DNA of 8,175 nt from Acidobacteriota bacterium (GCA_003222375.1 QHVX01000138.1:6004-14178), one strand, 5' to 3'; numbered from the stretch's first letter, positions 1 through 7,400 are shown. Translations and numbers: made by a program. The notes: generated by a model from the letters alone, not told the origin.

Positions 1-1457
1 GCGTCAACGTAGTTCTGGAGCGCGCTTGACTGCTCGCCGCACGCAGCCCGAGCATCCCCGAGGTGCTTGAGGGTGAACGCTTCTCCATATCTATAGCTCG
101 TCGCGCGGCTGAGCGGGAGAGCTCGGTCAAATTGATCGAAAGATTTTTCGAACTCCCCGCGCCGGGCGTAGATGCGTCCCAGACAGGTCAACGCGATCGC
201 TTGACGCCGGCGATCGCCGGAAGCGCGATAGATTCCGAGTGCATCGTTGAGATACGCGACGGCTTGATCGAGCTCGCCGAGATCTTCCGAGGCCAGGCCC
301 AGCCGATACAGACACATGGCTTCGCCCGCGCGGTAGCCGCTCTGACGCGCCAGGGTCAGGGCCTGGTGAAAGAAGGGGAGAGCCCGCTGGAGCTCGCCCT
401 GCTCGTGATAGATCAGGCCGATGTTGTAAAGCGTTGCGGCCTCTCCACGCCGATTCTTCGTCTCCCGAAAAATTGGCAGCGCTTGCTGAAAGTTTTGCAG
501 CGCCTCCTGCCAGCTCCCGCGGTCGTAATAGAGGTTGCCGATGTTGTTCAACGCTGCCGGCTGGGCGCGCACATCTCGGGAGGCGCGCGCCAGGGAGAGC
601 GCTTCCGTATAGAGGGCCAAAGCCGTGGTGGTCTCTCCAATGTCTTTGAACCGTATCGCCAGCGCATTGATAGTTGCGCCCTGGAGTCGAATGTCACCCA
701 GGTCGCGATAGATCTGAAGGGCGGTTGTGAGCTTGTGAAACGAGGATCCGGTCTCGCCGAGGGATCCGTATACGGAACCGAGGTGGTAGAGCGCGGACGC
801 TTCCAGCGCTGGATCACGGACGGTACGTGCATTGACGGCAGCGTCGGCGAAAAGATCCACCGCGCCCCGCAATTCGCCCTGAGCGGACTGAACCTCGCCG
901 AGGCTGATCAGGGCTTCACTTATCAGAGCGTGATCGCCTAGCAGATCCGCGAGGTCGACTGCCCGCCGATATTGCAGGCCTGCCTGTTTCAGACACGCCG
1001 CGGAATCGTTTTCCTCGAGCCGGTCACCTTCCAAGACAGCATTCTCTGCGTCCAGCCGGAGACAATCCTCTCGGACTGGAAAACGGACCGCGTCGAGACG
1101 AAGTTCATATCGTGCCCGCGGAGCGTCAGCAGCGAACGGGCGGACAGTCACGATGTAGCTGCCGGTGGTCGGCGCGATGAGGGAGACGCGCTCGCGTCCG
1201 CGCGTCTCGAGGAGTGGCTTTCCATCAGGGCCGAAGATCGTGGAAGTCAGGTCGGCTCCACGCTCGACAACAATCGCCCGGACAAGTTGGCCTGCTTGCG
1301 CCACAATCTCGAGCGAGTGGCTCTGGCCACCGACCAAGTCTCGCTCGACGATGATTTGAGCCGGCGCGGCGGCTGCGACCGTCGCGGACAGCAGCATTCC
1401 GAGCGCGAAGTGGCGCAGTAGTCGCAGCGTTTGCGAACTGCTGGCAGAGATGGGCAC
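1..1457 (-). CDS. Secreted TPR-repeat protein, probably TPR/CHAT type (C-terminus off window)
   Basis: The reading frame is open from a GTG at 1457-1455 to the left edge, giving 485 residues without a C-terminus. The GTG is preceded by GGAG at 1466-1463 with 5 nt spacing, and an in-frame TAA lies a few codons upstream, so the only other start is an internal ATG (residue 21). Residues 1-33 form a signal peptide: arginines 12 and 15, hydrophobic FALGMLLSATVAAAA, then an APA|Q cleavage site. Residues 35 to about 115 resemble the beta-sandwich domain that opens many bacterial TPR/CHAT proteins (VERDLVGGQSHSLEI, FGPDGKPL, ending SLIAPTTGSYIVTVR). From about residue 150 there are roughly eight TPR units of about 40 residues, for example LNNIGNLYYDRGSWQEALQN and YNIGLIYHEQGELQRALPFF. 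Such exported proteins often end in a CHAT peptidase domain, but that part is not visible, so the CHAT label is inference. It is probably a periplasmic or surface protein-interaction scaffold or protease. The secretion signal and TPR array are read directly from the translation. Confidence 0.88.
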   Translation of the reverse strand, partial: MPISASSSQTLRLLRHFALGMLLSATVAAAAPAQIIVERDLVGGQSHSLEIVAQAGQLVRAIVVERGADLTSTIFGPDGKPLLETRGRERVSLIAPTTGSYIVTVRPFAADAPRARYELRLDAVRFPVREDCLRLDAENAVLEGDRLEENDSAACLKQAGLQYRRAVDLADLLGDHALISEALISLGEVQSAQGELRGAVDLFADAAVNARTVRDPALEASALYHLGSVYGSLGETGSSFHKLTTALQIYRDLGDIRLQGATINALAIRFKDIGETTTALALYTEALSLARASRDVRAQPAALNNIGNLYYDRGSWQEALQNFQQALPIFRETKNRRGEAATLYNIGLIYHEQGELQRALPFFHQALTLARQSGYRAGEAMCLYRLGLASEDLGELDQAVAYLNDALGIYRASGDRRRQAIALTCLGRIYARRGEFEKSFDQFDRALPLSRATSYRYGEAFTLKHLGDARAACGEQSSALQNYVD

Positions 1458-1462
1458 GCTCT

Positions 1463-1466
1463 CTCC
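1463..1466 (-). promoter_or_regulatory. Ribosome binding site fixing the GTG start of the TPR gene
   Basis: GGAG on the minus strand, within GGAGAGAGC, lies 5 nt before the GTG at 1457. It supports this non-ATG start over the internal ATG 20 codons later, which would cut into the signal peptide. Confidence 0.6.
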
Positions 1467-1479
1467 AGTGCATTAGTAT

Positions 1480-1499
1480 CACGAAAGACTTATTTCGTG
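1480..1499. repeat. 7-bp perfect inverted repeat upstream of the TPR gene (possible operator)
   Basis: CACGAAA (1480-1486) and TTTCGTG (1493-1499) are exact inverted copies separated by GACTTA. The element is in an AT-rich patch 23 bp upstream of the GTG start of the minus-strand TPR gene, where a regulator site or the promoter would be expected. No regulator is recognised for it, and a role is inferred from position only. Confidence 0.4.
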
Positions 1500-1679
1500 T
1501 GTTAATGATGGTGACGACGCTGACGCCGGTGTCCGCGAGGGCGATCGTCAAAGAGTGCTGGGCAGCGGTTTCCAGGCCGACCACACGATCCTCGAAGTTC
1601 GCCATCCGGTTCACGATGCGCTCATTGCCGCGGACCGATTTTTGATACTAAGAAAGGACTAAATAGTACGAAAAGAATA

Positions 1680-1928
1680 CTTCCAACATCTGCTTTTTCC
1701 GCATATGGCTTCATCGCGATTCTGATTGCACGTGAGCAACCGCGGCTCCGCAGCCTTCTTCTGTTCGCTGTCGTGGGTTTCGTGGCGTTGCTGAACGGAG
1801 TTGCGCGTGTGTTTCTGCAGCTGCACTGGCCGACGGACGTCCTGGGCGGCTATTGCGTGGGACTTCTGCTGCTTTCGATCGCGGTCTTCTGGCTCGAGCG
1901 GCTCGAACCGGAACCGAAAATTGCGTGA
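1680..1928 (+). pseudogene. C-terminal remnant of a PAP2-family membrane phosphatase
   Basis: An open frame ending in TGA at 1926-1928 encodes about 80 residues that match the C-terminal third of PAP2 (phosphatidic acid phosphatase type 2) proteins, which are usually around 200 residues or more. The third catalytic motif is clear: ARVFLQLHWPTDVLGG keeps Arg, His and Asp in the R-x5-H-x3-D spacing, with Ala where Ser is usual. The flanking segments are hydrophobic and suit membrane helices (LLLFAVVGFVALLNGV and VLGGYCVGLLLLSIAVFW). The second motif, normally PSGH, reads PTSAFSAYGF, so the SGH triad is eroded or lost. The first motif (K-x6-RP) and all N-terminal helices are absent, and the sequence just upstream turns AT-rich with no sensible start or ribosome site. 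The family is dephosphorylating (lipid phosphate or undecaprenyl pyrophosphate), but this copy should be inactive. The 5' boundary is approximate. A frameshift or assembly fault in a once longer gene is the alternative explanation. Confidence 0.7.
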
Positions 1929-1949
1929 GGAGGTCGACGGTTCGAGCCG
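1899..1949. terminator. Perfect 12-bp stem-loop between convergent frames (candidate terminator)
   Basis: CGGCTCGAACCG (1899-1910) and CGGTTCGAGCCG (1938-1949) are exact inverted copies around a 27-nt loop. The stem straddles the stop codon of the PAP2 remnant and starts 12 bp past the stop codon of the minus-strand gene at 1962. Its place between convergent frames suits a bidirectional transcription end or mRNA 3'-end protection. There is no T-run directly after either arm, so a classical intrinsic terminator is not proven. Confidence 0.45.
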
Positions 1950-1961
1950 GTTCAACGCCGC

Positions 1962-2459
1962 CTACTGCTTCCGCGTGTAGCGAAAGACTGTCGTTCCTGT
2001 CTTACCTTTGTACTGATAGGTCCATCGTTGGTTCATGTGATCTTTGTCCGGCTGCGTGACCGTCAATCCCGTGTTGTGCCAGTCGTCGGGCGTCTTCATC
2101 CCTGTGACACGCACCAGCGCGAACGTGACCCCCTCCTTCTCGAGATCGCCGATCTTCGTGCTGATCATTTGCGGTTGATTGCCAACGCTGCAGTAGTGCG
2201 TCGCAATGAGTTGGTCGCCATCCCGTGTGAACATCGTGATCATCGGCGACTCGTTGCCCGGCTGCTCCGTTTCCATCAGCGCCGATCCGTTCGCCGTAAG
2301 CGTACACGTGACTCTGAGGGGCACTCCGTCCTGCACGCCTTCCCATTCACCAGCAAGGGACGAGAGCTGCTTGAACGCGACCGCGCTCGGTGTCGTTTCT
2401 GCGGCGTTCGCGGGGATCAGCAGGGCCAATGCGACGAGGAGTAGCGTTGTTGCTCTCAT
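1962..2459 (-). CDS. Small exported protein, DUF1579-like (lipocalin-like fold suspected)
   Basis: The product has 165 residues. I chose the ATG at 2459-2457 rather than the in-frame GTG five codons upstream because GGAGGA (2470-2465) lies 5 nt before it. Residues 1-19 are a signal peptide: MRATT, then LLLVALALLIPANA with cleavage near ANA|AE. The mature part begins AVAFKQLSSLAGEWEGVQDG and continues with short alternating strands (VTCTLTANGSALMETE, MITMFTRDGDQLIATHYCSV, VTFALVRVTGMKTPDDWHNT), ending in QRWTYQYKGKTGTTVFRYTR. The LAGEWEG opening followed by GSALMETE and DGDQLIATHYC is a pattern I know from DUF1579-type hypothetical proteins common in acidobacteria; the strand pattern suggests a small beta-barrel. 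There is a single cysteine in the mature part, and no enzymatic motif or lipobox is visible. The function is unknown; it probably acts in the periplasm or outside the cell. It is transcribed divergently from the alcohol dehydrogenase gene. Confidence 0.8.
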   Translation of the reverse strand: MRATTLLLVALALLIPANAAETTPSAVAFKQLSSLAGEWEGVQDGVPLRVTCTLTANGSALMETEQPGNESPMITMFTRDGDQLIATHYCSVGNQPQMISTKIGDLEKEGVTFALVRVTGMKTPDDWHNTGLTVTQPDKDHMNQRWTYQYKGKTGTTVFRYTRKQ

Positions 2460-2464
2460 GAGTT

Positions 2465-2470
2465 TCCTCC
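2465..2470 (-). promoter_or_regulatory. Strong ribosome binding site (GGAGGA) that decides the 2459 start
   Basis: GGAGGA on the minus strand sits 5 nt upstream of the ATG at 2459. An upstream GTG at 2474 would place this motif inside the coding sequence, so the shorter protein is preferred. Confidence 0.75.
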
Positions 2471-2546
2471 GCACAACGAAATTAGAACGAATCGTCGGAA
2501 AATCAATGTCATTTCCGTCGATGTGTCGGCTTTGTAACTGGACCGA

Positions 2547-2589
2547 CTCGGCTCACGCCGGCCGGCGCCGCCTCCTCCGCCGAGCCGAG
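2547..2589. repeat. GC-rich inverted repeat in the leader of the alcohol dehydrogenase gene
   Basis: CTCGGCTC (2547-2554) and GAGCCGAG (2582-2589) are exact inverted copies. The 27-bp interval contains a separate 12-bp perfect palindrome, CGCCGGCCGGCG (2556-2567). The whole lies in the divergent intergenic region (2460-2623), 35 bp before the ADH start codon, and could form a leader hairpin. I saw no convincing -35/-10 pair in this region for either gene. Confidence 0.35.
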
Positions 2590-2623
2590 CGGCGTATTGA
2601 GCCGTTGACGTATCGTTAGGTAG

Positions 2624-3724
2624 ATGTTAGCGGCGGTCTGCTACCAGCTCGAAAAACCTTTGCAGGTCGAGGAAGTCGACCTCGACGAACCCAAACGCGG
2701 CGAAGTACGGGTGCGGATGGCTGCCAGCGGCGTCTGTCATTCGGACCTGTCGGTCATCACCGGAATCATGCCGGCGAAACTTCCTTGCGTTCTCGGCCAC
2801 GAGGGGGCGGGCATCGTCGAGCGCCTCGGCGAAGGAGTCGAGCATCTGAAGGAAGGCGACCGCGTGATGCTGGCGTGGGTGACGCCGTGTGGCGCGTGCT
2901 TTTACTGCCGCATCGGCAAGCCGCAGCTCTGTGATGTCGGAGCGAAGATCAACGCGACCTTTCGTCAGCCCGATGGCACGACGCGGATGCATCGAAACGG
3001 CGTCGATCTGCAGACCTTCAGCGGACTCGGTGCGCTGGCGGAGCGGATCGTGGCGCCGTCGAACGCGTGCGTGAAATTGCCGGATGACGCGCCGCTCGAC
3101 AAAGCGGCGCTGATCGGTTGTTCGGTGATGACCGGCGTCGGCGCGGTATTCAACACCGCTCAGGTCCATCCCGGCAGCAGCGTGGCAGTCTTCGGAGCGG
3201 GCGGGGTGGGCCTCAATGTGATCCAGGGCGCAGCGATCGCCGGGGCGGAGCGCATCATCGCCGTCGATATCAACCCGCGAAAACTCGAATTCGCAGCCGC
3301 CCTCGGCGCGACGGAGGGTATCGATGCGTCGGCGCGCGATCCGCTTCCTGCCATTCGCGATCTGACCGATGGCCGCGGCGTGGACTATGCCTTCGAAGCG
3401 ATCGGTCGCAAGGAATCGATCGAGCAGGCTTACGCCGCCGTGCGCAAAGGAGGCACGTGCGTGGTGATCGGCATCGGCTCGCGCAAAGAGTCGGTCAGCC
3501 TGAACGTCTTCTTCATTCCGGTCATGGAGAAACGTCTGCTCGGCTGCTGGTACGGAGGCTCGGACGTCCATCGCGACGCCTTGCGCCTGCTTTCGTGGTA
3601 TCGCGAGGGGAAGCTGAAGCTCGACGAGCTGTTGACCCGAACGTATCGGCTGGAGGACGTGAATGTGGCCTTTGCCGACCTGAAGGCCGGCCTGAACGCT
3701 CGAGGCCTGGTGGTTCACCGCTGA
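2624..3724 (+). CDS. Zinc-dependent, NAD-linked alcohol dehydrogenase (MDR superfamily, class III-like)
   Basis: This 366-residue medium-chain alcohol dehydrogenase is normal in length and complete. It should oxidise a primary or secondary alcohol to the carbonyl, or the reverse, in the cytoplasm. Catalytic zinc ligands are Cys38 (GVCHSD), His59 with Glu60 (GHEGAG), and Cys166 (LIGCSVMTG). The structural zinc is bound by Cys89, Cys92, Cys95 and Cys103. The Rossmann loop GAGGVG is at 191-196, and Asp215 in IAVDIN at the end of the second strand favours NAD over NADP. The insert at 104-136 and the GCSVMTGVGAV segment place it with class III or NDMA/mycothiol-type dehydrogenases, not the short prokaryotic ADHs. 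The exact substrate is not deducible. The ATG at 2624 gives the usual N-terminus for the family (MLAAVCYQLEKPL), but the upstream ribosome site (TTAGG) is weak. The TetR gene follows 68 bp downstream with its own promoter, so shared control is uncertain. Confidence 0.93.
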   Translation: MLAAVCYQLEKPLQVEEVDLDEPKRGEVRVRMAASGVCHSDLSVITGIMPAKLPCVLGHEGAGIVERLGEGVEHLKEGDRVMLAWVTPCGACFYCRIGKPQLCDVGAKINATFRQPDGTTRMHRNGVDLQTFSGLGALAERIVAPSNACVKLPDDAPLDKAALIGCSVMTGVGAVFNTAQVHPGSSVAVFGAGGVGLNVIQGAAIAGAERIIAVDINPRKLEFAAALGATEGIDASARDPLPAIRDLTDGRGVDYAFEAIGRKESIEQAYAAVRKGGTCVVIGIGSRKESVSLNVFFIPVMEKRLLGCWYGGSDVHRDALRLLSWYREGKLKLDELLTRTYRLEDVNVAFADLKAGLNARGLVVHR

Positions 3725-3727
3725 CGC

Positions 3728-3757
3728 TTGACTCGCGGCGCGGCCGTTAAATATGCT
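3728..3757 (+). promoter_or_regulatory. Candidate sigma70-type promoter of the tetR-receptor operon
   Basis: TTGACT (3728-3733) and TATGCT (3752-3757) are separated by 18 bp and lie in the 68-bp gap between the ADH stop and the TetR start. The -10 matches the consensus at four of six positions. The operator palindrome begins 3 bp downstream, over the expected transcription start. This follows the E. coli consensus, which may be only partly valid in this lineage. Confidence 0.45.
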
Positions 3758-3759
3758 AC

Positions 3760-3777
3760 CTACCGATCGGTCGGTAG
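3760..3777. promoter_or_regulatory. TetR-type operator palindrome
   Basis: CTACCGA (3760-3766) and TCGGTAG (3771-3777) are a perfect 7-bp inverted repeat around TCGG. A second perfect palindrome, ACCGATCGGT (3762-3771), overlaps it with its centre shifted by 2 bp. CCGA/TCGG half sites of this kind are typical of operators bound by TetR-family repressors. The site is 16 bp upstream of the TetR start codon and just after the candidate -10, as expected for autorepression. Confidence 0.75.
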
Positions 3778-3792
3778 ATCGATAACACCAAC

Positions 3793-4425
3793 ATGACGGT
3801 TCAGGACCGGGACGCATTCCAAAGCGAGGGACGTGCAGCGGAGGTCTATCGGAAGGCCGCCGAGATCATTCTGCAGAAGGGCTATGACGCAACATCGGTC
3901 AGCGACATCGCGGAGGCCCTGGGCATCACCAAGGCCGGGCTCTATCACTACATCCATGGCAAGACCCAGTTGCTGTTCGACATCATGCAGTACGGGCTCA
4001 ATGAGCTCGACCGCGAAGTCGCGCAGCCGGCGATGAAGATCAAGGATCCCGAGGCGCGACTGCGCTTCATGGTCGCGATGCATGCGCGGATCGTCACGCG
4101 CGGGCATGGCGCGGTCACCATCCTGGTCGACGAAGCCCGCGCTCTCACTCCGGCGCAAAACCGAAAAGTCACGCGGAAAAAACGCGAATACTTCGACTTC
4201 CTGCGGGCCACGCTGCAGGAAATGAAAGACGCCCGCAAGCTGCGGGATGTCGACCTCACCGTCGCTACCTTCAGCCTTTTGGGAATGATCAATTGGCTGT
4301 CTCGCTGGTATCGCGCTGAAGGTGCCCTCAACGAACAACAGGTCGCCCAAGCAATCGTCGACATCGCTCTCAATGGACTGATCCGGCCGGCGGCTGGCGG
4401 CGGCCGGAGTCTTCGAGCAGTTTGA
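3793..4425 (+). CDS. TetR/AcrR-family transcriptional repressor
   Basis: The product is 210 residues, normal for the family. The N-terminal DNA-binding domain spans about residues 14-61: VYRKAAEIILQKGYDATSVS, then the helix-turn-helix SDIAEALGITKAGLYHYI, with GLYHYIHGKTQLL as the characteristic recognition helix and following turn. The C-terminal ligand-binding domain is helical; its stretch LLGMINWLSRWYRAEGALNE with DIALNGL near the end resembles TetR regulators of fatty-acid, CoA-thioester or steroid breakdown (KstR2-like), but that link is from memory of the family. The ATG at 3793 has no clear Shine-Dalgarno sequence (upstream AACACCAAC). The operator palindrome directly upstream indicates autoregulation. 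The receptor gene starts 20 bp after the stop and carries its own strong ribosome site, so the two are probably cotranscribed and the regulator likely controls the receptor too. Confidence 0.92.
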   Translation: MTVQDRDAFQSEGRAAEVYRKAAEIILQKGYDATSVSDIAEALGITKAGLYHYIHGKTQLLFDIMQYGLNELDREVAQPAMKIKDPEARLRFMVAMHARIVTRGHGAVTILVDEARALTPAQNRKVTRKKREYFDFLRATLQEMKDARKLRDVDLTVATFSLLGMINWLSRWYRAEGALNEQQVAQAIVDIALNGLIRPAAGGGRSLRAV

Positions 4426-4434
4426 CTTCTGAAC

Positions 4435-4440
4435 AGGAGG
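4435..4440 (+). promoter_or_regulatory. Strong ribosome binding site (AGGAGG) that decides the receptor start
   Basis: AGGAGG is 5 nt upstream of the ATG at 4446. The frame is also open back to a TTG at 4422, but that start would overlap the tetR stop, put this site inside the coding region and disrupt the signal peptide. Confidence 0.8.
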
Positions 4441-4445
4441 CACAG

Positions 4446-7400
4446 ATGGCGTCAAGGGTCCGAGCTCTTTGCATCATCCTCTTCGTCCTGGCGATGCCGC
4501 TGGGTTTGTTCGCGCAGTCGCGACTGACTGCCGCGGACATCCAGGGCACGATTCAGGACCAGTCGGGCGCCGTCTTGCCCGGCGTCACGATCACGGCCAC
4601 CAACACCGCCACGAATCAATCGCGCACTACAGTCACCGACAAGGAGGGCCGCTATTACATCGGCGCGCTTCAGCCGAGTGTCTACAACATCTCGGCGGAG
4701 CTGGCCGGATTCGTTCCGCAGAAGCGGAACGGCCTGCGGCTCCAGCTCGGTCAGCTCGCCGAGCTGCAGTTCACTCTTCGCCCGGGAGCAGCGGAGGCAA
4801 TCACCGTCAGCGCGACCGCGCCGGTGTTGGACACCACGCAGACTTCTGTCTCCACTGTGGTGGGCCAGGAACAGATCGACAGCCTTCCCACGAATGGACG
4901 CAATTTCCTCAGCTTCAGCGTCATCACGCCAGGAGTGACCACCGACCGCACCCCGCAGCAGGGAGCCTCGGCCACTTCCGGATTGACCTTCGGAGGCCAG
5001 CGCGCACGCTCGAACAACATCATGGTGGATGGTGTCGACAACAACGATCCGGTGGTCGGCGCCGTGCGTGCCACCTTCAGCCAGGAGGCCATTCAGGAAT
5101 TCCAGGTGCTGACGAATTCCTATTCGGCCGAGTTCGGAAAAGCTTCCGGAGGCGTCGTCAACATCATCACGCGTTCGGGAACGAACGAGCCGAGCGGAAA
5201 CGCCTTCGAGTTTTTCCGCAACAAGAGTCTGAATTCCAAGTCGCACTTCGAGAAATTCGATGTCTTCGGCAACTCCATCAGCCAGGACAAAGCCCCCTTC
5301 CGGCAAAACCAGTACGGCTTCACGCTGGGCGGGCCGATCCGGCGAGATCAGACCTTCTATTTCGTTTCGGCGGAGTTGCTGCACACCGACACCAGCAACT
5401 TCGTGACCATCGATCCGGCGGCCGCAGCGGCACTCAACGCCAGTGGTTTTCCCGTGGACCTGGGCAACGTTCCGTACTCCGTGCGATCGAAGGCTTTCCT
5501 GGGGAAAGTGGACCACCAATGGAGACAGGCTCACAGCCTGACTGCGCGCGCGAACTACGCCAGCCTGTTGAACGAGAACATCGAGCCGTTCGGCGGCATC
5601 GTGGCACGCAGCCGGGGAGCGCTGCAGGATCGCAAGGACTGGGCTCTGGCGATGTCCGAGACGGACGCGCTGCGCGAGGGGTGGATCAATGAGCTGCGCG
5701 GCCAGTACGCCCGCGAGAATCAGATGATCGAATCCCTCGATCCGAATTGCGGCGGGCCTTGCAATGACAATCTGAAGGGCGGTCCAACCGTCGAAATCGT
5801 GGGCGCAGCCAGCGTCGGCCGGCAGCGCTTCACGCCGCAACCGAGAAGGAATCAACGCTATCAGTTGAAGGATTCGCTCAGCTTCTACAACGGAACGCAT
5901 TCCGCAAAAGCCGGATTCGATTTCAATGACGTGCACACGTCATTCACCGCGCTGCCGCTGCATTTCGGTGGCCGCTACATTTTCCAGGCGCTGCCTGCGG
6001 TTCCTGCCCTCGGGCTCCCAGCGTTTCCTACCGGCTTGGACGCTTTCAAATTCTGTCCAACGGGCGTTACTCCGCCGAACTGCGGGATACCCGCAGCGTA
6101 CGTGCAGGGCTACGGACGCACGGGCGACTCGTACAATGACCCCGACATCGCCTTCTTCGTGCAGGACGACTGGAACGTGTCGCAGAAGCTGGTCTTCAAA
6201 ATGGGCATGCGTTATCAGCGCCAATTCATGTACGACATTCCGTACACCGTCTCGATCCCGGGAGGCACATACACCTACAAGATTCCGCAGGACACCAACA
6301 ACTTCGGTCCGCGGCTGTCGGCCTCATTCGATCCGGCCGGAAACGGTCGATCATCGTTCCATGCGGCGTGGGGGATCTTCTACGACAACCAGATCCTGGC
6401 CAATGCCCAGATCGGCAACGGAATCAACGGATCGGCCACCGGCGTGCGCACCCTGGTCTTGCGGTTCCCGAGCTCAATTGCGCCCTGGAGAATGCCGGGA
6501 CACAAGCTTCCCGAGCCGACCACCCCATACCCGAGCCTGGTGATCTCTCCCGATCCGGGCCTGCAGACTCCGTATTCGCAGCAGGCTGCCATCGGCTACG
6601 ACCGCGCCTTCGGGCCGGTGGTCTCGATGTCGGCAGACGCCTTGTACGTTCGCGGACATCATCAGATCGGTACAATCGACTACAACCCGGTCGTTCCATC
6701 CCTCGGCGCCAATCGGCGGCCGAACGACATCAATGGCGTCGCCTTTACTTCCGCCTCGGTCCTTCAATACACCTCATTCGGTGAGACATGGTACAAAGGC
6801 CTTACGCTCTCGCTGAACAAGCGGCTTTCCAACAATTATCAATTCTTCGTCTCGTATACGCTTTCGAAGGCCGAGGACACGTCCACCGATTTCCAGAGCG
6901 CGTTCATTGTGATGAACAACGGACGCGGACGCGACCCGAACAATCTGAAGGGACTGCCGATCGGGTTCGATCCGCATTCCGAAAAAGGAGCGGCCACCCA
7001 GGACCAGCGGCATCGCTTCGTCTTCAGCGGCCTCTATCAGTTCCCGTGGCAGACGCAGTTTTCGACGATCATCACGGCAGCATCCGGTCGTCCGTTTACG
7101 CCACTGGCCGGCAGAGATCTGAATGGCGACGGCGACGGCGGCGCGTTCCCATCGGATCGCGCGCGCACCGATCCGGCCGATGCTTCCACCTCGGTCAAAC
7201 GCAACAGCCAAACGATGAAAAACCAAATCGTCGTCGACACTCGCTTGAGCAAGAGGTTCACCTTCAACGGCCGCCGGGCCGTGGAGGGAATCGTCGACGT
7301 GTTCAACCTGCTCGATCGGGCCAACTACACCGAGATCAACAACATCTTCGGCGCGGGCGCCTTCCCCTCGACGCCGCAGAAAGACGCTCAGGGTCGCGTC

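Noticed and set aside
63..941. Long plus-strand open frame (292 codons) at the left end
   Set aside because: It is antisense to the TPR repeats. The minus-strand frame has a signal peptide, a ribosome site and recognisable TPR units, while the plus-strand product resembles nothing.
972..1421. Plus-strand open frame of 149 codons
   Set aside because: It is antisense to the N-terminal domain of the TPR protein, with no ribosome site or recognisable domain.
1225..1614. Minus-strand open frame of 129 codons as a gene
   Set aside because: Its second half overlaps the start of the TPR gene in another frame and reads as an arginine-rich shadow. Only the first 40 or so residues look coding-like, and that part is listed as a finding.
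2541..2551. Possible second TetR operator (ACCGA-C-TCGG) upstream of the ADH gene
   Set aside because: Only a short CCGA-C-TCGG core is shared, with different spacing and no flanking match to the operator at 3760-3777. The evidence is too weak to claim ADH control by this regulator.
2627..3817. Minus-strand open frame of 396 codons
   Set aside because: It mirrors the zinc alcohol dehydrogenase, whose zinc ligands and Rossmann motif leave no doubt about the real strand.
3760..4455. Minus-strand open frame of 231 codons
   Set aside because: It lies opposite the TetR gene and includes the operator palindrome, so it is not a gene.
4452..5936. Minus-strand open frame of 494 codons
   Set aside because: It is a GC-rich shadow of the receptor's signal peptide, plug and early barrel; the translation is low in hydrophobic structure and has no family features.
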